64,000 nucleotides of DNA from Amycolatopsis australiensis (lineage in GTDB: Bacteria; Actinomycetota; Actinomycetes; Mycobacteriales; Pseudonocardiaceae): contig NZ_FPJG01000006.1 of assembly GCF_900119165.1 (NCBI RefSeq), positions 6,758,001-6,822,000 on the forward strand, given 5' to 3'. The notes beneath the pieces were generated by a model. The model was not told the origin of the DNA. It worked only from the letters and a program-made list of their open reading frames with translations, and ran no database searches. This document shows positions 43,331 to 50,442 of the stretch, in pieces. A program made the position numbers and the translations under genes. The first letter of the stretch is position 1. Every line of letters begins with the position of its first letter.

Positions 43331-44692
43331 TCAGAGGCGGATCGGCTTCTTGTTCATGAATTCCTCGATCCCGAGCGGCCCCAGCTCGCGCCCGATGCCG
43401 GAACGCTTGATCCCGCCGAACGGCAGATCCGCCTCCGACCCGCCCGACTTGTTCAAATACACCATCCCCGCCTCGATGCGGCGAGCCACCCGGACCGCCC
43501 TCGCCCGGTCCGTCGCGTACACGCTCGCGCCCAAGCCGAACGGCGTGTCGTTCGCCAATGCGATCGCCTCCTCCTCCGTCTCCGCGCGGAACACCAGCGC
43601 CACCGGGCCGAAGATCTCCTCTCGGTACGCCGCCATCTCGGGCGTCACGTCCGTGAGCACCGTCGCCTCCACATACGCTCCCGGGCCCGGGACGCGGTGG
43701 CCGCCCGCGCGCAGCGTCGCGCCCTCGCGGACTGCCGTCGCTATCTGGGCCGCCACCTCCTCTGCCGCTGCCACGGAAGCCAGCGGTGGGAGCGTTGTCG
43801 CCGGGTCCGCCGGGTCGCCCGGCACGTAATACTCCGTCACCCGCTTCGCCAGCCGGTCGACGAACTCGTCGTACAGCTCGCCCAGGACGATCATCCGCTT
43901 GGGCGCGTTGCACGACTGGCCGCAGTTGCGCATCCGGGCGGTCGCCGTCACCTTGACCGTTTCGTCCAGGTCGGCCGTGTCCAGCACGATCAGCGGGTCG
44001 GATCCACCCAGTTCCAGGACGCACTTCTTGAGGTTCCGGCCGGCTTCCGCCGCCACCGAGATCCCCGCCTGCTCGCTGCCGGTCAGCGACACGCCCACGA
44101 GACGCGGGTCGGCCAGCATCCACGGCACCTGGCGGCTCGAGGCGAACACGTTCACGTACGCGTCCGCGGGCACGCCGGCGTCGCGCAGCACTTCTTCGAT
44201 CGCCTTCGCCGAACGCGGGCAGATCGACGCGTGCTTGAGCAGGATCGTGTTGCCCAGCACCAGGTTCGGCGCCACGAACCGGGCGACCTGGTAGCACGGG
44301 AAGTTCCACGGCATGACGCCGAGCAGCGCCCCGATCGGCTCCTTCGTCAGCACGGCCTCGCCGCCGCGCAGCGCCAGCGGCTCGTCGGCCAGCAGGTCCG
44401 GGCCGCGTTCGCCGTAGTAGCGGAAGATGTCGGCGACGACCCCCACCTCGCCGCGGCCCTCGTTGATCCGCTTCCCCATCTCCAGGGTCATGATCGCGGC
44501 CAGCTCGCCGGCGCGCTCGGCGAACAGCTCGGCCGCGCGCCGCACGATCGCGGCGCGATCGGCCACCGGCCGGGCCCGCCAGGCCGCGAACCCGACGTGG
44601 ACGCGGCCGATCGCGGCGCGGACCTGCTCGTCGGTCGCGTTCGGAACCTCCTCCACGAGCTCACCCGTCGCCGGGTTGGTGACTGAGTACAT
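43331..44692 (-). CDS. NAD(P)-dependent aldehyde dehydrogenase
   Basis: A 453-residue aldehyde dehydrogenase, slightly shorter than the usual 480-500. Motifs are PWNFPCYQ, the LTGSEQAG cofactor loop, catalytic Glu in LELGGSDPLIV, catalytic Cys in RNCGQSCNAPKR, and EEIFGPVA. The sequence is closest in type to succinate-semialdehyde dehydrogenases; the substrate is not certain. The ATG at 44692 has GAGGAGG upstream. A GntR-like palindrome sits 30 bp before the start, suggesting repression, but no GntR gene is nearby. Confidence 0.9.
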   Translation of the reverse strand: MYSVTNPATGELVEEVPNATDEQVRAAIGRVHVGFAAWRARPVADRAAIVRRAAELFAERAGELAAIMTLEMGKRINEGRGEVGVVADIFRYYGERGPDLLADEPLALRGGEAVLTKEPIGALLGVMPWNFPCYQVARFVAPNLVLGNTILLKHASICPRSAKAIEEVLRDAGVPADAYVNVFASSRQVPWMLADPRLVGVSLTGSEQAGISVAAEAGRNLKKCVLELGGSDPLIVLDTADLDETVKVTATARMRNCGQSCNAPKRMIVLGELYDEFVDRLAKRVTEYYVPGDPADPATTLPPLASVAAAEEVAAQIATAVREGATLRAGGHRVPGPGAYVEATVLTDVTPEMAAYREEIFGPVALVFRAETEEEAIALANDTPFGLGASVYATDRARAVRVARRIEAGMVYLNKSGGSEADLPFGGIKRSGIGRELGPLGIEEFMNKKPIRL

Positions 44693-44721
44693 GGCGGCCT
44701 CCTCTGCCCACGGTAGCCTAC

Positions 44722-44736
44722 TGCATACTGTATACA
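44722..44736 (-). promoter_or_regulatory. GntR-type operator candidate before the aldehyde dehydrogenase
   Basis: TGCATACTGTATACA has 7-bp arms around a central T with one mismatch. It resembles the TGTATACA-type half sites of GntR/FadR-family repressors. It is conspicuously AT-rich for this genome. Confidence 0.5.
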
Positions 44737-44803
44737 CCATGGGATCGGTGATCGGCACCCGCGCGGCGGTACCGCCGCCCGCGTGATCGACTATCGTTCC
44801 CCC

Positions 44804-45220
44804 ATGACGCTGGACATCACCGGCGGACCCCCTTTCTCCGCCGTGGCAAGGAAAACCTGGACGCGCCGGTACACCGACGGCGCGGTTGTCTTCGGGCGCT
44901 CGGCGCGGCCACCGGAACGCGCGCCGCGGGTCTGGAGCGGCCGCGGCCTCGGCCTGCCGGAGTCCGAGCTGCCCGAGTTCGCCGCGCAGCTCAAACGCGT
45001 CATGAAGCACGAGGCGTACTGGCGGGCCCGGGGCGACGCCCGGCAGCGCTGGTCACCAGGCCGCTACGACGACGAAGACGGCTTCGTCTACTTCGCGGGC
45101 CCCTGCACGCAGCGTGACCCGTGGCCCGGGTACCGGCCCACGAGCGAGTTCACGGTCGCGCTGCCCCACGTGCGCGGCTTGCGGATCCGGGTGGCCGCGC
45201 ACCTGGCCGCCTTCCGGTGA
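44804..45220 (+). CDS. Conserved hypothetical protein
   Basis: A 138-residue soluble protein without recognised domains. Segments include GGPPFSAVARKTWTRRYTDG, HEAYWRARGDARQRWSPGRY and VYFAGPCTQRDPWPGYRP, which look like a compact beta-rich fold. ATG 44804 has a TATCGT hexamer exactly six bases upstream and no ribosome-binding site, so it is probably a leaderless start. GTG 44783 is a less likely alternative. The stop codon overlaps the next gene by 4 bp (GTGA). Confidence 0.62.
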   Translation: MTLDITGGPPFSAVARKTWTRRYTDGAVVFGRSARPPERAPRVWSGRGLGLPESELPEFAAQLKRVMKHEAYWRARGDARQRWSPGRYDDEDGFVYFAGPCTQRDPWPGYRPTSEFTVALPHVRGLRIRVAAHLAAFR

Positions 45221-45666
45221 CCCGCGGGGTCCGCCGAGCCGTCCGTGCCGGAGCCGTCGCCGCGGTCGTGAGCGGGCTTCCGTCCACCACGCACGCGCTG
45301 CTCACCGGCCGGGACGTCCTCGCGGCGACCCGCGCGGCCGGCACCCTGCTCCCGGGCCGGCGCGACCGGCCCGGCGTCGCCGCCGGGCTGGTCGCGCACG
45401 TCGTCGTCTCCGCCGCCTGGACCGCGGTGCTCGCCGCCACCGGACGCCGGGGCGCCGGCCGCGGCGCGGTGGCCGGGCTGGCGATCGCGGCACTGGACCT
45501 CGGCATCGCGCACCGGGCCTACCCGGCCGTGCGAGCCCTGCCCCGGCTGCCGCAGCTCCTCGACCACCTGGTCTTCGGCGCCGTCACCGGCGCGTTGCTC
45601 GACCGTCCATACCGGACGGATCAGGGCACGACCTCGACGACGTCACCGGGCTGCAGCGTGTTGTAG
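45217..45666 (+). CDS. Membrane-associated hypothetical protein
   Basis: A 149-residue Ala-rich protein with three or four hydrophobic stretches (about residues 10-28, 52-70, 75-95 and 115-132) and a conserved-looking HALLTGRDVLAATRAAGTLL segment. No family is recognised. It is coupled to the preceding gene by a GTGA overlap. Its last 46 bp overlap the convergent L,D-transpeptidase gene. Confidence 0.6.
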   Translation: MTRGVRRAVRAGAVAAVVSGLPSTTHALLTGRDVLAATRAAGTLLPGRRDRPGVAAGLVAHVVVSAAWTAVLAATGRRGAGRGAVAGLAIAALDLGIAHRAYPAVRALPRLPQLLDHLVFGAVTGALLDRPYRTDQGTTSTTSPGCSVL

Positions 45667-46058
45667 AACGTCACCGCCGCCGCGTGCGAAAGGTGCACGC
45701 ACCCGTGGGACCTGGCCTTCAGGCTGCCCTGGTGGAAGGCGACCCCCGTGTCGGTGAAGAACACCGAGTACGGCATCGGCCCGTTGTACTGCTTGCTGTA
45801 GTGGTCGATGTCCTTGTACTGCACGTGGAACGTGCCCAGCGGGGTCGGGTACTTCGGCAGCCCCACGGTGATCGGGACACCGCCGTAGGTGACGTTCCCG
45901 GCGCCGTCGGTCAGCCACGCGGTATTCGAACTGCGCTGGACGCAGGCCTTCGCTTCGGCACTGCACGGCGTGGATGCCGCTTCGGCCGTTCCCGCGAACG
46001 CCACGGTCCCCGCCATCGCGGCGACCCCGCCCAGTAGCGCGATCATCCTCCGGTTCAT
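45621..46058 (-). CDS. Small secreted L,D-transpeptidase (YkuD domain)
   Basis: A 145-residue exported protein: signal peptide 1-27, then a minimal YkuD domain. Catalytic Cys120 lies in SHGCVHL, with His118 in the same motif and His109 in the preceding FHQGS motif. It would form 3-3 peptidoglycan cross-links, but lacks the Ig-like domains of the main mycobacterial enzymes. GGGAGG lies upstream of ATG 46058. A 7-bp stem (46068-46074 with 46085-46091) in the leader touches this ribosome-binding site and might hinder translation. Confidence 0.87.
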   Translation of the reverse strand: MNRRMIALLGGVAAMAGTVAFAGTAEAASTPCSAEAKACVQRSSNTAWLTDGAGNVTYGGVPITVGLPKYPTPLGTFHVQYKDIDHYSKQYNGPMPYSVFFTDTGVAFHQGSLKARSHGCVHLSHAAAVTFYNTLQPGDVVEVVP

Positions 46059-46127
46059 CGTGTGCCTCCCGTGTTCGTTCGGCTACACGGGAAGAGTGCC
46101 CCGGTTTTCCGATCTCCAACCGGCGAT

Positions 46128-47033
46128 TCAGTCCCGGGGCCGGGACAGGCCGAGAAACTCGTTCTGCTCGCGGTCGTAGCGCCGCGTCAGCCCGTTGCCG
46201 TAGCGGTCCCACCAGTTCTGCGTGTGCCCGCCCTGCGTGGTGGTCGTCCCGCCGTAGATCTGCCGGTCGTATTCGAGGCGCGCGTCGCGGAACTCCTGCT
46301 GGAACTGCTCCGGGGTCAGGCTTCGCGCGTGCTGGATCGCCGCGTCGGACAAGGTGCGCGAGCTGCGGACGATGTCGTCGCCCGCCATGTGGTTGAGGAT
46401 CGCGCGGACGCCGCCCGCCCCGCGCATGTGGGCGCCGGACATGATCGCGGCCTGGGTGCCGGGATCGGTGAAGTTGAGCGCGCCCGCCGTGCGCGCGTTC
46501 GCGGTCATCAGGTCGGCGACGACGGCGCGTTCTTCCGGGCTGCCGATGCCGTACTGCTCGCGCGCGGCCATGATCCGGTCGTAGCCGTTGTGCATGTTCC
46601 GCCGGAAGCCGTAGGCCTCGGGCACCCCGCCCTGCTCCCCCGTCGCGCCTTCGGAGCGCATGATCGAGTCGACGACCCGCGGGTCGAGCTGCTGCGGCGC
46701 CGCGGCCGCCGCACCACCACCCTCGTTCCGGCCGCCGCCGTAGGCCTGCGCGACGTCGGCGTCGGCGGCGTTGTAACCGTTCGCCGCCGTCCGGACGTTC
46801 TGGTTGACGTTGGTGATGAGGCCGAGGAACTTCTGGAGCGCACTGGCCAGCGTCGAGTGCAACGCCGCGTTCGCGGCGGCGACCCCGCTGCCGATGCCGG
46901 CGAACGACAACGCGTCCAGCACCAGGCCCTCCAGGTCGCGGGTCACCGACAGGAAGGACGATCCGACCTCATCGACCGCCTTGACGACCGTCCCCATCTC
47001 CGCGGTTTCGGCGTGGTAGGCCCCGGCACCCAT
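46128..47033 (-). CDS. WXG100/ESX-like protein with a muramidase-like C-terminal domain
   Basis: A 301-residue protein with no classical signal peptide. The first 90 residues look like a WXG100/ESX-type helical hairpin (VVKAVDEVGSSFLSVTRDLE, FLGLITNVNQNVRTAANGYN). A Gly/Ala-rich hinge follows (about 97-112), then a C-terminal domain (115-300) with IMRSEGATGEQGG, AAIMSGAHMRGAGGVRAILN and a WWDRYGNGLTRRYDREQNEF tail. These are reminiscent of phage or secreted muramidases, with the Glu of MRSEG as a possible catalytic residue. That domain call is tentative. The ATG at 47033 has GGAGGGAG. Confidence 0.6.
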   Translation of the reverse strand: MGAGAYHAETAEMGTVVKAVDEVGSSFLSVTRDLEGLVLDALSFAGIGSGVAAANAALHSTLASALQKFLGLITNVNQNVRTAANGYNAADADVAQAYGGGRNEGGGAAAAAPQQLDPRVVDSIMRSEGATGEQGGVPEAYGFRRNMHNGYDRIMAAREQYGIGSPEERAVVADLMTANARTAGALNFTDPGTQAAIMSGAHMRGAGGVRAILNHMAGDDIVRSSRTLSDAAIQHARSLTPEQFQQEFRDARLEYDRQIYGGTTTTQGGHTQNWWDRYGNGLTRRYDREQNEFLGLSRPRD

Positions 47034-47158
47034 GGTTCGCTCCCTCCGGACACGGCGTTGCCCGCCCGAGAATTCCGCACCGGGCCGCGGCGCCCCACGG
47101 CCGAATTACCCACTGCGGTACCGGCGGGACTGCCCACCGGAGGCGCTATGGTCGAGCC

Positions 47159-47461
47159 ATGAGCGAACGCGACGACCCGGGCGTGGTCGAGGGCGAGATC
47201 GTCGACGAGACCCCCGCGGCGGCGCTCGCGGTGCCTTCGCCGCCGCTGCCCGACCCGGACTACAGCGAGGGCGGAGTGCCCAGCTTCGACTTCGTCCGCG
47301 ACAAGATCGAGAACCGCTACACGACGTCGCTCGGCGCGGTCGACGTGGCCGGGCTCGGCACCGACAACACGGCCGAAGCCCTGGACAAGAAGATCGCCGA
47401 CCGCGACCAGGCGGCCAAGGACCGGCTCGCCGAGATCCGCCGCTCGCTGCGCGGCGAGTAG
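47159..47461 (+). CDS. Small acidic hypothetical protein divergent from the ESX-like gene
   Basis: A 100-residue protein with an acidic, Pro-rich first half (GVVEGEIVDETPAAALAVPS) and a helical second half (PSFDFVRDKIENRYTTSLGA, then LDKKIADRDQAAKDRLAEIR). The latter resembles small helical partners found around ESX-type proteins. No family is certain. TATGGT ends six bases before ATG 47159, giving a probable leaderless mRNA. It shares a 125-bp divergent promoter region with the ESX-like gene. Confidence 0.6.
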   Translation: MSERDDPGVVEGEIVDETPAAALAVPSPPLPDPDYSEGGVPSFDFVRDKIENRYTTSLGAVDVAGLGTDNTAEALDKKIADRDQAAKDRLAEIRRSLRGE

Positions 47462-47462
47462 C

Positions 47463-47909
47463 TCAGCCGAAGATGGCCGCCGGATCGCCGGTGTACCAGG
47501 CGTTTTCGATCACCACGCGGCGCATCACCCAGCGGTCGCCGTCGCGGACCAGGCTGACGTCGTAGCGGTTCTTCAGCAGCGCGTGCGTGCCGTGGTCGGC
47601 GCTCAGCAGGTGCTGGGCTTCGACCATGGCCGTCAAGTGCGCGGTGTCGCCGTCGACCGTGACGCGCGGGTTGGTCACCTGGTGCGTGGTGTCGACGCGG
47701 CCGGAGAAGGACGCGAGAATCGTGTCAACGATCGAGTCCCGGCCGGTCATCAACGGCGGTTCGGCACCCCAGCGCGCGGCCGCCGGCCGGAAGTCCAGCT
47801 CGGCGTCGGCGGCGAAGGACGACGCGAACAGCTCGCGGTCCTTGAGGTCCTGGCCGAGGCCGAAGCGGTACAGCGCGTCGATGATTTCCACGCGGTCGTG
47901 CAGGTCCAT
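47463..47909 (-). CDS. SnoaL-like/NTF2-fold protein
   Basis: A 148-residue protein of the NTF2/SnoaL_4 type (DRVEIIDALYRFGLGQDLKD, GRVDTTHQVTNPRVTVDGDT, a terminal RWVMRRVVIENAWYTGD). Such proteins are cone-shaped dimers used as cyclases, isomerases or hydrolases. The ATG at 47909 follows AAAGGA. It is divergent from a LysR regulator that probably controls it. Confidence 0.8.
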   Translation of the reverse strand: MDLHDRVEIIDALYRFGLGQDLKDRELFASSFAADAELDFRPAAARWGAEPPLMTGRDSIVDTILASFSGRVDTTHQVTNPRVTVDGDTAHLTAMVEAQHLLSADHGTHALLKNRYDVSLVRDGDRWVMRRVVIENAWYTGDPAAIFG

Positions 47910-47981
47910 CGTCCGTCCTTTCCGGTGAGCTGCCCCCAGCCTCGCGACGCCCGCGAAGCCGGTCAACGCGCTTCTGCGCCA

Positions 47982-48008
47982 CGATCGTTAAGCTGGAATT
48001 GACGATCG
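47982..48008. promoter_or_regulatory. Candidate LysR binding sites
   Basis: The hexamer palindrome CGATCG occurs at 47982-47987 and 48003-48008, 21 bp apart, that is two helical turns on the same face. A TTAAGCTGGAATT segment lies between them. It lies between the divergent SnoaL-like and LysR genes. Confidence 0.4.
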
Positions 48009-48015
48009 GGGTGCC

Positions 48016-48882
48016 ATGGCGGAATCACGCGAGATCGAGACGTTCCTGGTGCTGGCCGAGGAGCTGCACTTCGGCCACTCGGCGCAGCGGCTGCGCGTCT
48101 CGACCGCCCAGGTCAGCCAGACCATCCGGAAGCTGGAACGGCGGATCGGCGTGCCGCTGTTCACCCGGACCAGCCGCCGGGTCGAGCTGACGCCGGTCGG
48201 GCGGCAGCTCCTCGCCGGCCTCGGGCCGGCCTGGTCGGCGGTCGAATCGGCGCTGGCGAAGGCGGTCCAGGCGGGCCGCGGGGTGACCGGGACGCTGCGC
48301 GTCGCGTTCGGTGACGCCGCGGGCGCGCAGCTGCTGGCCGGGGTCGCCGAGCTGTTCCGGCGGCGGCTGCCCGGGTGCGAGGTCGAGTTCCGGGAGGTCC
48401 GGCCGGCGGAGGTCCTGCCCTGGCTGCGCGAAGACGAGGTCGACGTCGTGCTCGCCGGGCTCCCGCTCGACGGTCCCGGCCTGGTGACCGGCCCGGTGCT
48501 GGTGCGGGAACGGCGGTTTCTCGCCGTCGCGGCCGATCACCCGTTCGCCCGGCGGGACGCCGTGCCGGTCGCGGAGCTGGCGCGGGCGACGGTGCTGCGG
48601 TGCGCGCTGCCGGACCCGTGGTTCGACGAGCACGCGCCGGCCGCGGCGGTGCGGCCGCGAGCCGGGCTGCAGGAGCTGCTCACCCTGGCGGGCGCGGGCG
48701 CCGGCGTGCTGCCGGTGGGGGCGCACGTCCGCCGCTACTACCCGCGGCCGGACGTCGCGTACGTCCCGCTCGCCGACGCGCCCCTGCTCGAGTGGGGTCT
48801 CGTGTGGCGCGCGGGCGCCGGGACAGCGCGGGTGCGCGCCTTCGCCGAGGCCGCCGCGGACCTGGTCCGCGAACCGGCCTGA
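48016..48882 (+). CDS. LysR-family transcriptional regulator
   Basis: A 288-residue regulator. The HTH is at residues 3-60 (LAEELHFGHSAQRLRVSTAQ) and the effector domain from about residue 88 (GTLRVAFGDAAGAQLLAGVA). ATG 48016 follows GGGGTG. It is divergent from the SnoaL-like gene, a typical LysR-target pair. The effector is unknown. Confidence 0.86.
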   Translation: MAESREIETFLVLAEELHFGHSAQRLRVSTAQVSQTIRKLERRIGVPLFTRTSRRVELTPVGRQLLAGLGPAWSAVESALAKAVQAGRGVTGTLRVAFGDAAGAQLLAGVAELFRRRLPGCEVEFREVRPAEVLPWLREDEVDVVLAGLPLDGPGLVTGPVLVRERRFLAVAADHPFARRDAVPVAELARATVLRCALPDPWFDEHAPAAAVRPRAGLQELLTLAGAGAGVLPVGAHVRRYYPRPDVAYVPLADAPLLEWGLVWRAGAGTARVRAFAEAAADLVREPA

Positions 48883-48902
48883 CCCCCGTCACGGCCGGCA
48901 CG

Positions 48903-49286
48903 TCACACCGGCAGCCAGCGCATCTCCACCGGCTGGTAGGCGGCGATGGCCGCCAGGCGGCTCGGGAACACCGGGACACGCCCGGCGAGACCCGTCAGCC
49001 GCACCGCCCGCTCGACCACCGTCCCCGGCGTGGCGATCAGGCAGCCCGCGATCCCGCGGCCGCGGCAGCCCTCCATCACCTCGAACAGCCCGCGGGCGCC
49101 GCGGACCGACAGGAACTCCAGTGACGCCAGGTCGACGACCAGCAGGTGCGGGTCCGGCAGCTCGCAGATGGCGGCTTCGATCAGGGTCGTCCACCGCAGC
49201 ACCGTGCCGATGTCCAGCTCGCCGCGGACCTCCACGACCAGCACGCCCCTGGACCGCGCCGAGACGGCTTCTTCTTGGTCGCGCAT
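48903..49286 (-). CDS. STAS-domain protein lacking the usual phospho-Ser
   Basis: A 127-residue STAS protein (VLVVEVRGELDIGTVLRWTT, LLVVDLASLEFLSVRGARGL). In the loop that normally reads D-S-x-G the sequence is S-V-R-G, so the canonical phosphorylated Ser position holds Val. It may be a constitutive or non-phosphorylated antagonist. The ATG at 49286 has GGGGAGG. It is remote from the main partner-switching island and converges on the LysR gene. Confidence 0.78.
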   Translation of the reverse strand: MRDQEEAVSARSRGVLVVEVRGELDIGTVLRWTTLIEAAICELPDPHLLVVDLASLEFLSVRGARGLFEVMEGCRGRGIAGCLIATPGTVVERAVRLTGLAGRVPVFPSRLAAIAAYQPVEMRWLPV

Positions 49287-49607
49287 GGCGCGCCTCCCCG
49301 GGGGCCGATCGGGGACGGCCCCGGCTCATCGTCCCACCCGCACCCGGCCGCGGCCGCGCGAGACGGCGAAAACCCCCGTTGCCCCCAAGGGAAGGCGCGC
49401 AGACGGCCCAGTCGCGGCGGCCGTCCGGCTCAGCGTCCACTATGGACGCTCAACTCCCGGGCCCTCGCGGAATTATCACCGTTATCAAACCGACGATAAC
49501 CCTGATGCCGCGTGACGTCACACCTCCGTAAGGTCCCCGTGGAATCATCGGTACCCGGCGGAAGTTGTACCGGGCGGAAGCACCGCACGAGGAGAAGGAG
49601 TGACGCC
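49287..49607. other. 321-bp divergent regulatory region (STAS / MsrA)
   Basis: No gene is seen. The right half is AT-rich for this genome and carries GTTATC-N8-GATAAC (49481-49500), a TGACGTCA palindrome (49513-49520) and the sigma-R-type promoter at 49541-49566. The left half should hold the promoter of the STAS gene, but no consensus is visible there. Confidence 0.6.
49541..49566 (+). promoter_or_regulatory. Sigma-R-type promoter of msrA
   Basis: GGAAT (49541-49545), exactly 18 bases and GTT (49564-49566) match the consensus of SigR/SigH thiol-oxidative-stress sigma factors. Transcription would start about 30-35 bases before the msrA GTG. Methionine sulfoxide reductase genes are known SigR targets in streptomycetes. 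Confidence 0.72.
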
Positions 49608-50123
49608 GTGACCACGTCAACCGAGAGGGCCGTCCTGGCCGGCGGCTGCTTCTGGGGCATGCAGGAGCTGTTCCGCCGTCAGCCCGGGGTGATCTCGACC
49701 CGGGTCGGTTACAGCGGCGGCGACGTCCCGAACGCGACCTACCGCAACCACGGCACGCACGCCGAGGCCATCGAGGTCATCTTCGACCCGGCGCGGACGA
49801 CGTTCCGCGACCTGCTCGAGTTCTTCTTCCAGGTCCACGACCCGACGACGAAGAACCGCCAGGGCAACGACATCGGCACCAGTTACCGCTCGGCGATCTT
49901 CTACACCAGCGACGAGCAGAAGCGGGTCGCCGAGGACACGATCGCCGACGTCGACGCGTCCGGGCTGTGGCCGGGCAAGGTCGTCACCGAGGTCAGCCCC
50001 GCCGGCGACTTCTGGGAGGCCGAGCCGGAGCACCAGGACTACCTGCAGCGCATCCCGAACGGGTACACCTGCCACTTCGTGCGCCCGGGCTGGAAGCTCC
50101 CGAAGCGCGAGAAGACCGCCTGA
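49608..50123 (+). CDS. msrA: Peptide-methionine (S)-S-oxide reductase
   Basis: A 171-residue MsrA that repairs oxidised methionine in proteins. The catalytic Cys14 is in [10 protein letters not shown]. Other hallmarks are [45 protein letters not shown] and the EPEHQDYL segment. The GTG at 49608 has GGAGAAGGAG seven bases upstream. A perfect sigma-R-type promoter precedes it and a strong terminator follows, so it is a single-gene unit induced by thiol-oxidative stress. Confidence 0.95.
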   Translation: MTTSTERAVLAGGCFWGMQELFRRQPGVISTRVGYSGGDVPNATYRNHGTHAEAIEVIFDPARTTFRDLLEFFFQVHDPTTKNRQGNDIGTSYRSAIFYTSDEQKRVAEDTIADVDASGLWPGKVVTEVSPAGDFWEAEPEHQDYLQRIPNGYTCHFVRPGWKLPKREKTA

Positions 50124-50138
50124 CCCCCACGCAGCCCT

Positions 50139-50175
50139 GAAGGCCCCTTCGCCGTTCTCCGGCGAAGGGGCCTTC
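50139..50175 (+). terminator. Terminator of msrA
   Basis: A perfect 16-bp stem (50139-50154 with 50160-50175) closes a 5-base loop, starting 15 bases after the msrA stop codon. Confidence 0.88.
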
Positions 50176-50442
50176 GTCGTTTCGGACGCGGGAAGATCAC
50201 CCGAACGGCGGTGATCGCGGTCCAGTCCTGAGTGGACGGCGGACCCGCGCCATCCCAAACGCGAGCTATGTCTTTTTCGCGACTTATTGCGTCCGGTAGA
50301 TAAGACCGTACGTTAGTCGCTTGTTCACGAGGCTTCGGCGCCGGATCCTGATTTCCGCCAAGCAGCACCGTTTTTCCCCGTCCCCCGTTCTCGGCCCGGC
50401 CTGCACCCGGGCCGGTTCGCCCTGCCCGGAGGAGATCCTTCG
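50176..50442 (+). promoter_or_regulatory. Upstream region of the M4 protease gene
   Basis: No gene. GATCACC (50195-50201) and GGTGATC (50210-50216) form an inverted repeat. An unusually AT-rich segment follows at about 50266-50325. It includes a T-run near 50273 and TAGATA near 50297, a possible -35/-10 pair. GGAGGAG precedes ATG 50443. Confidence 0.4.
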
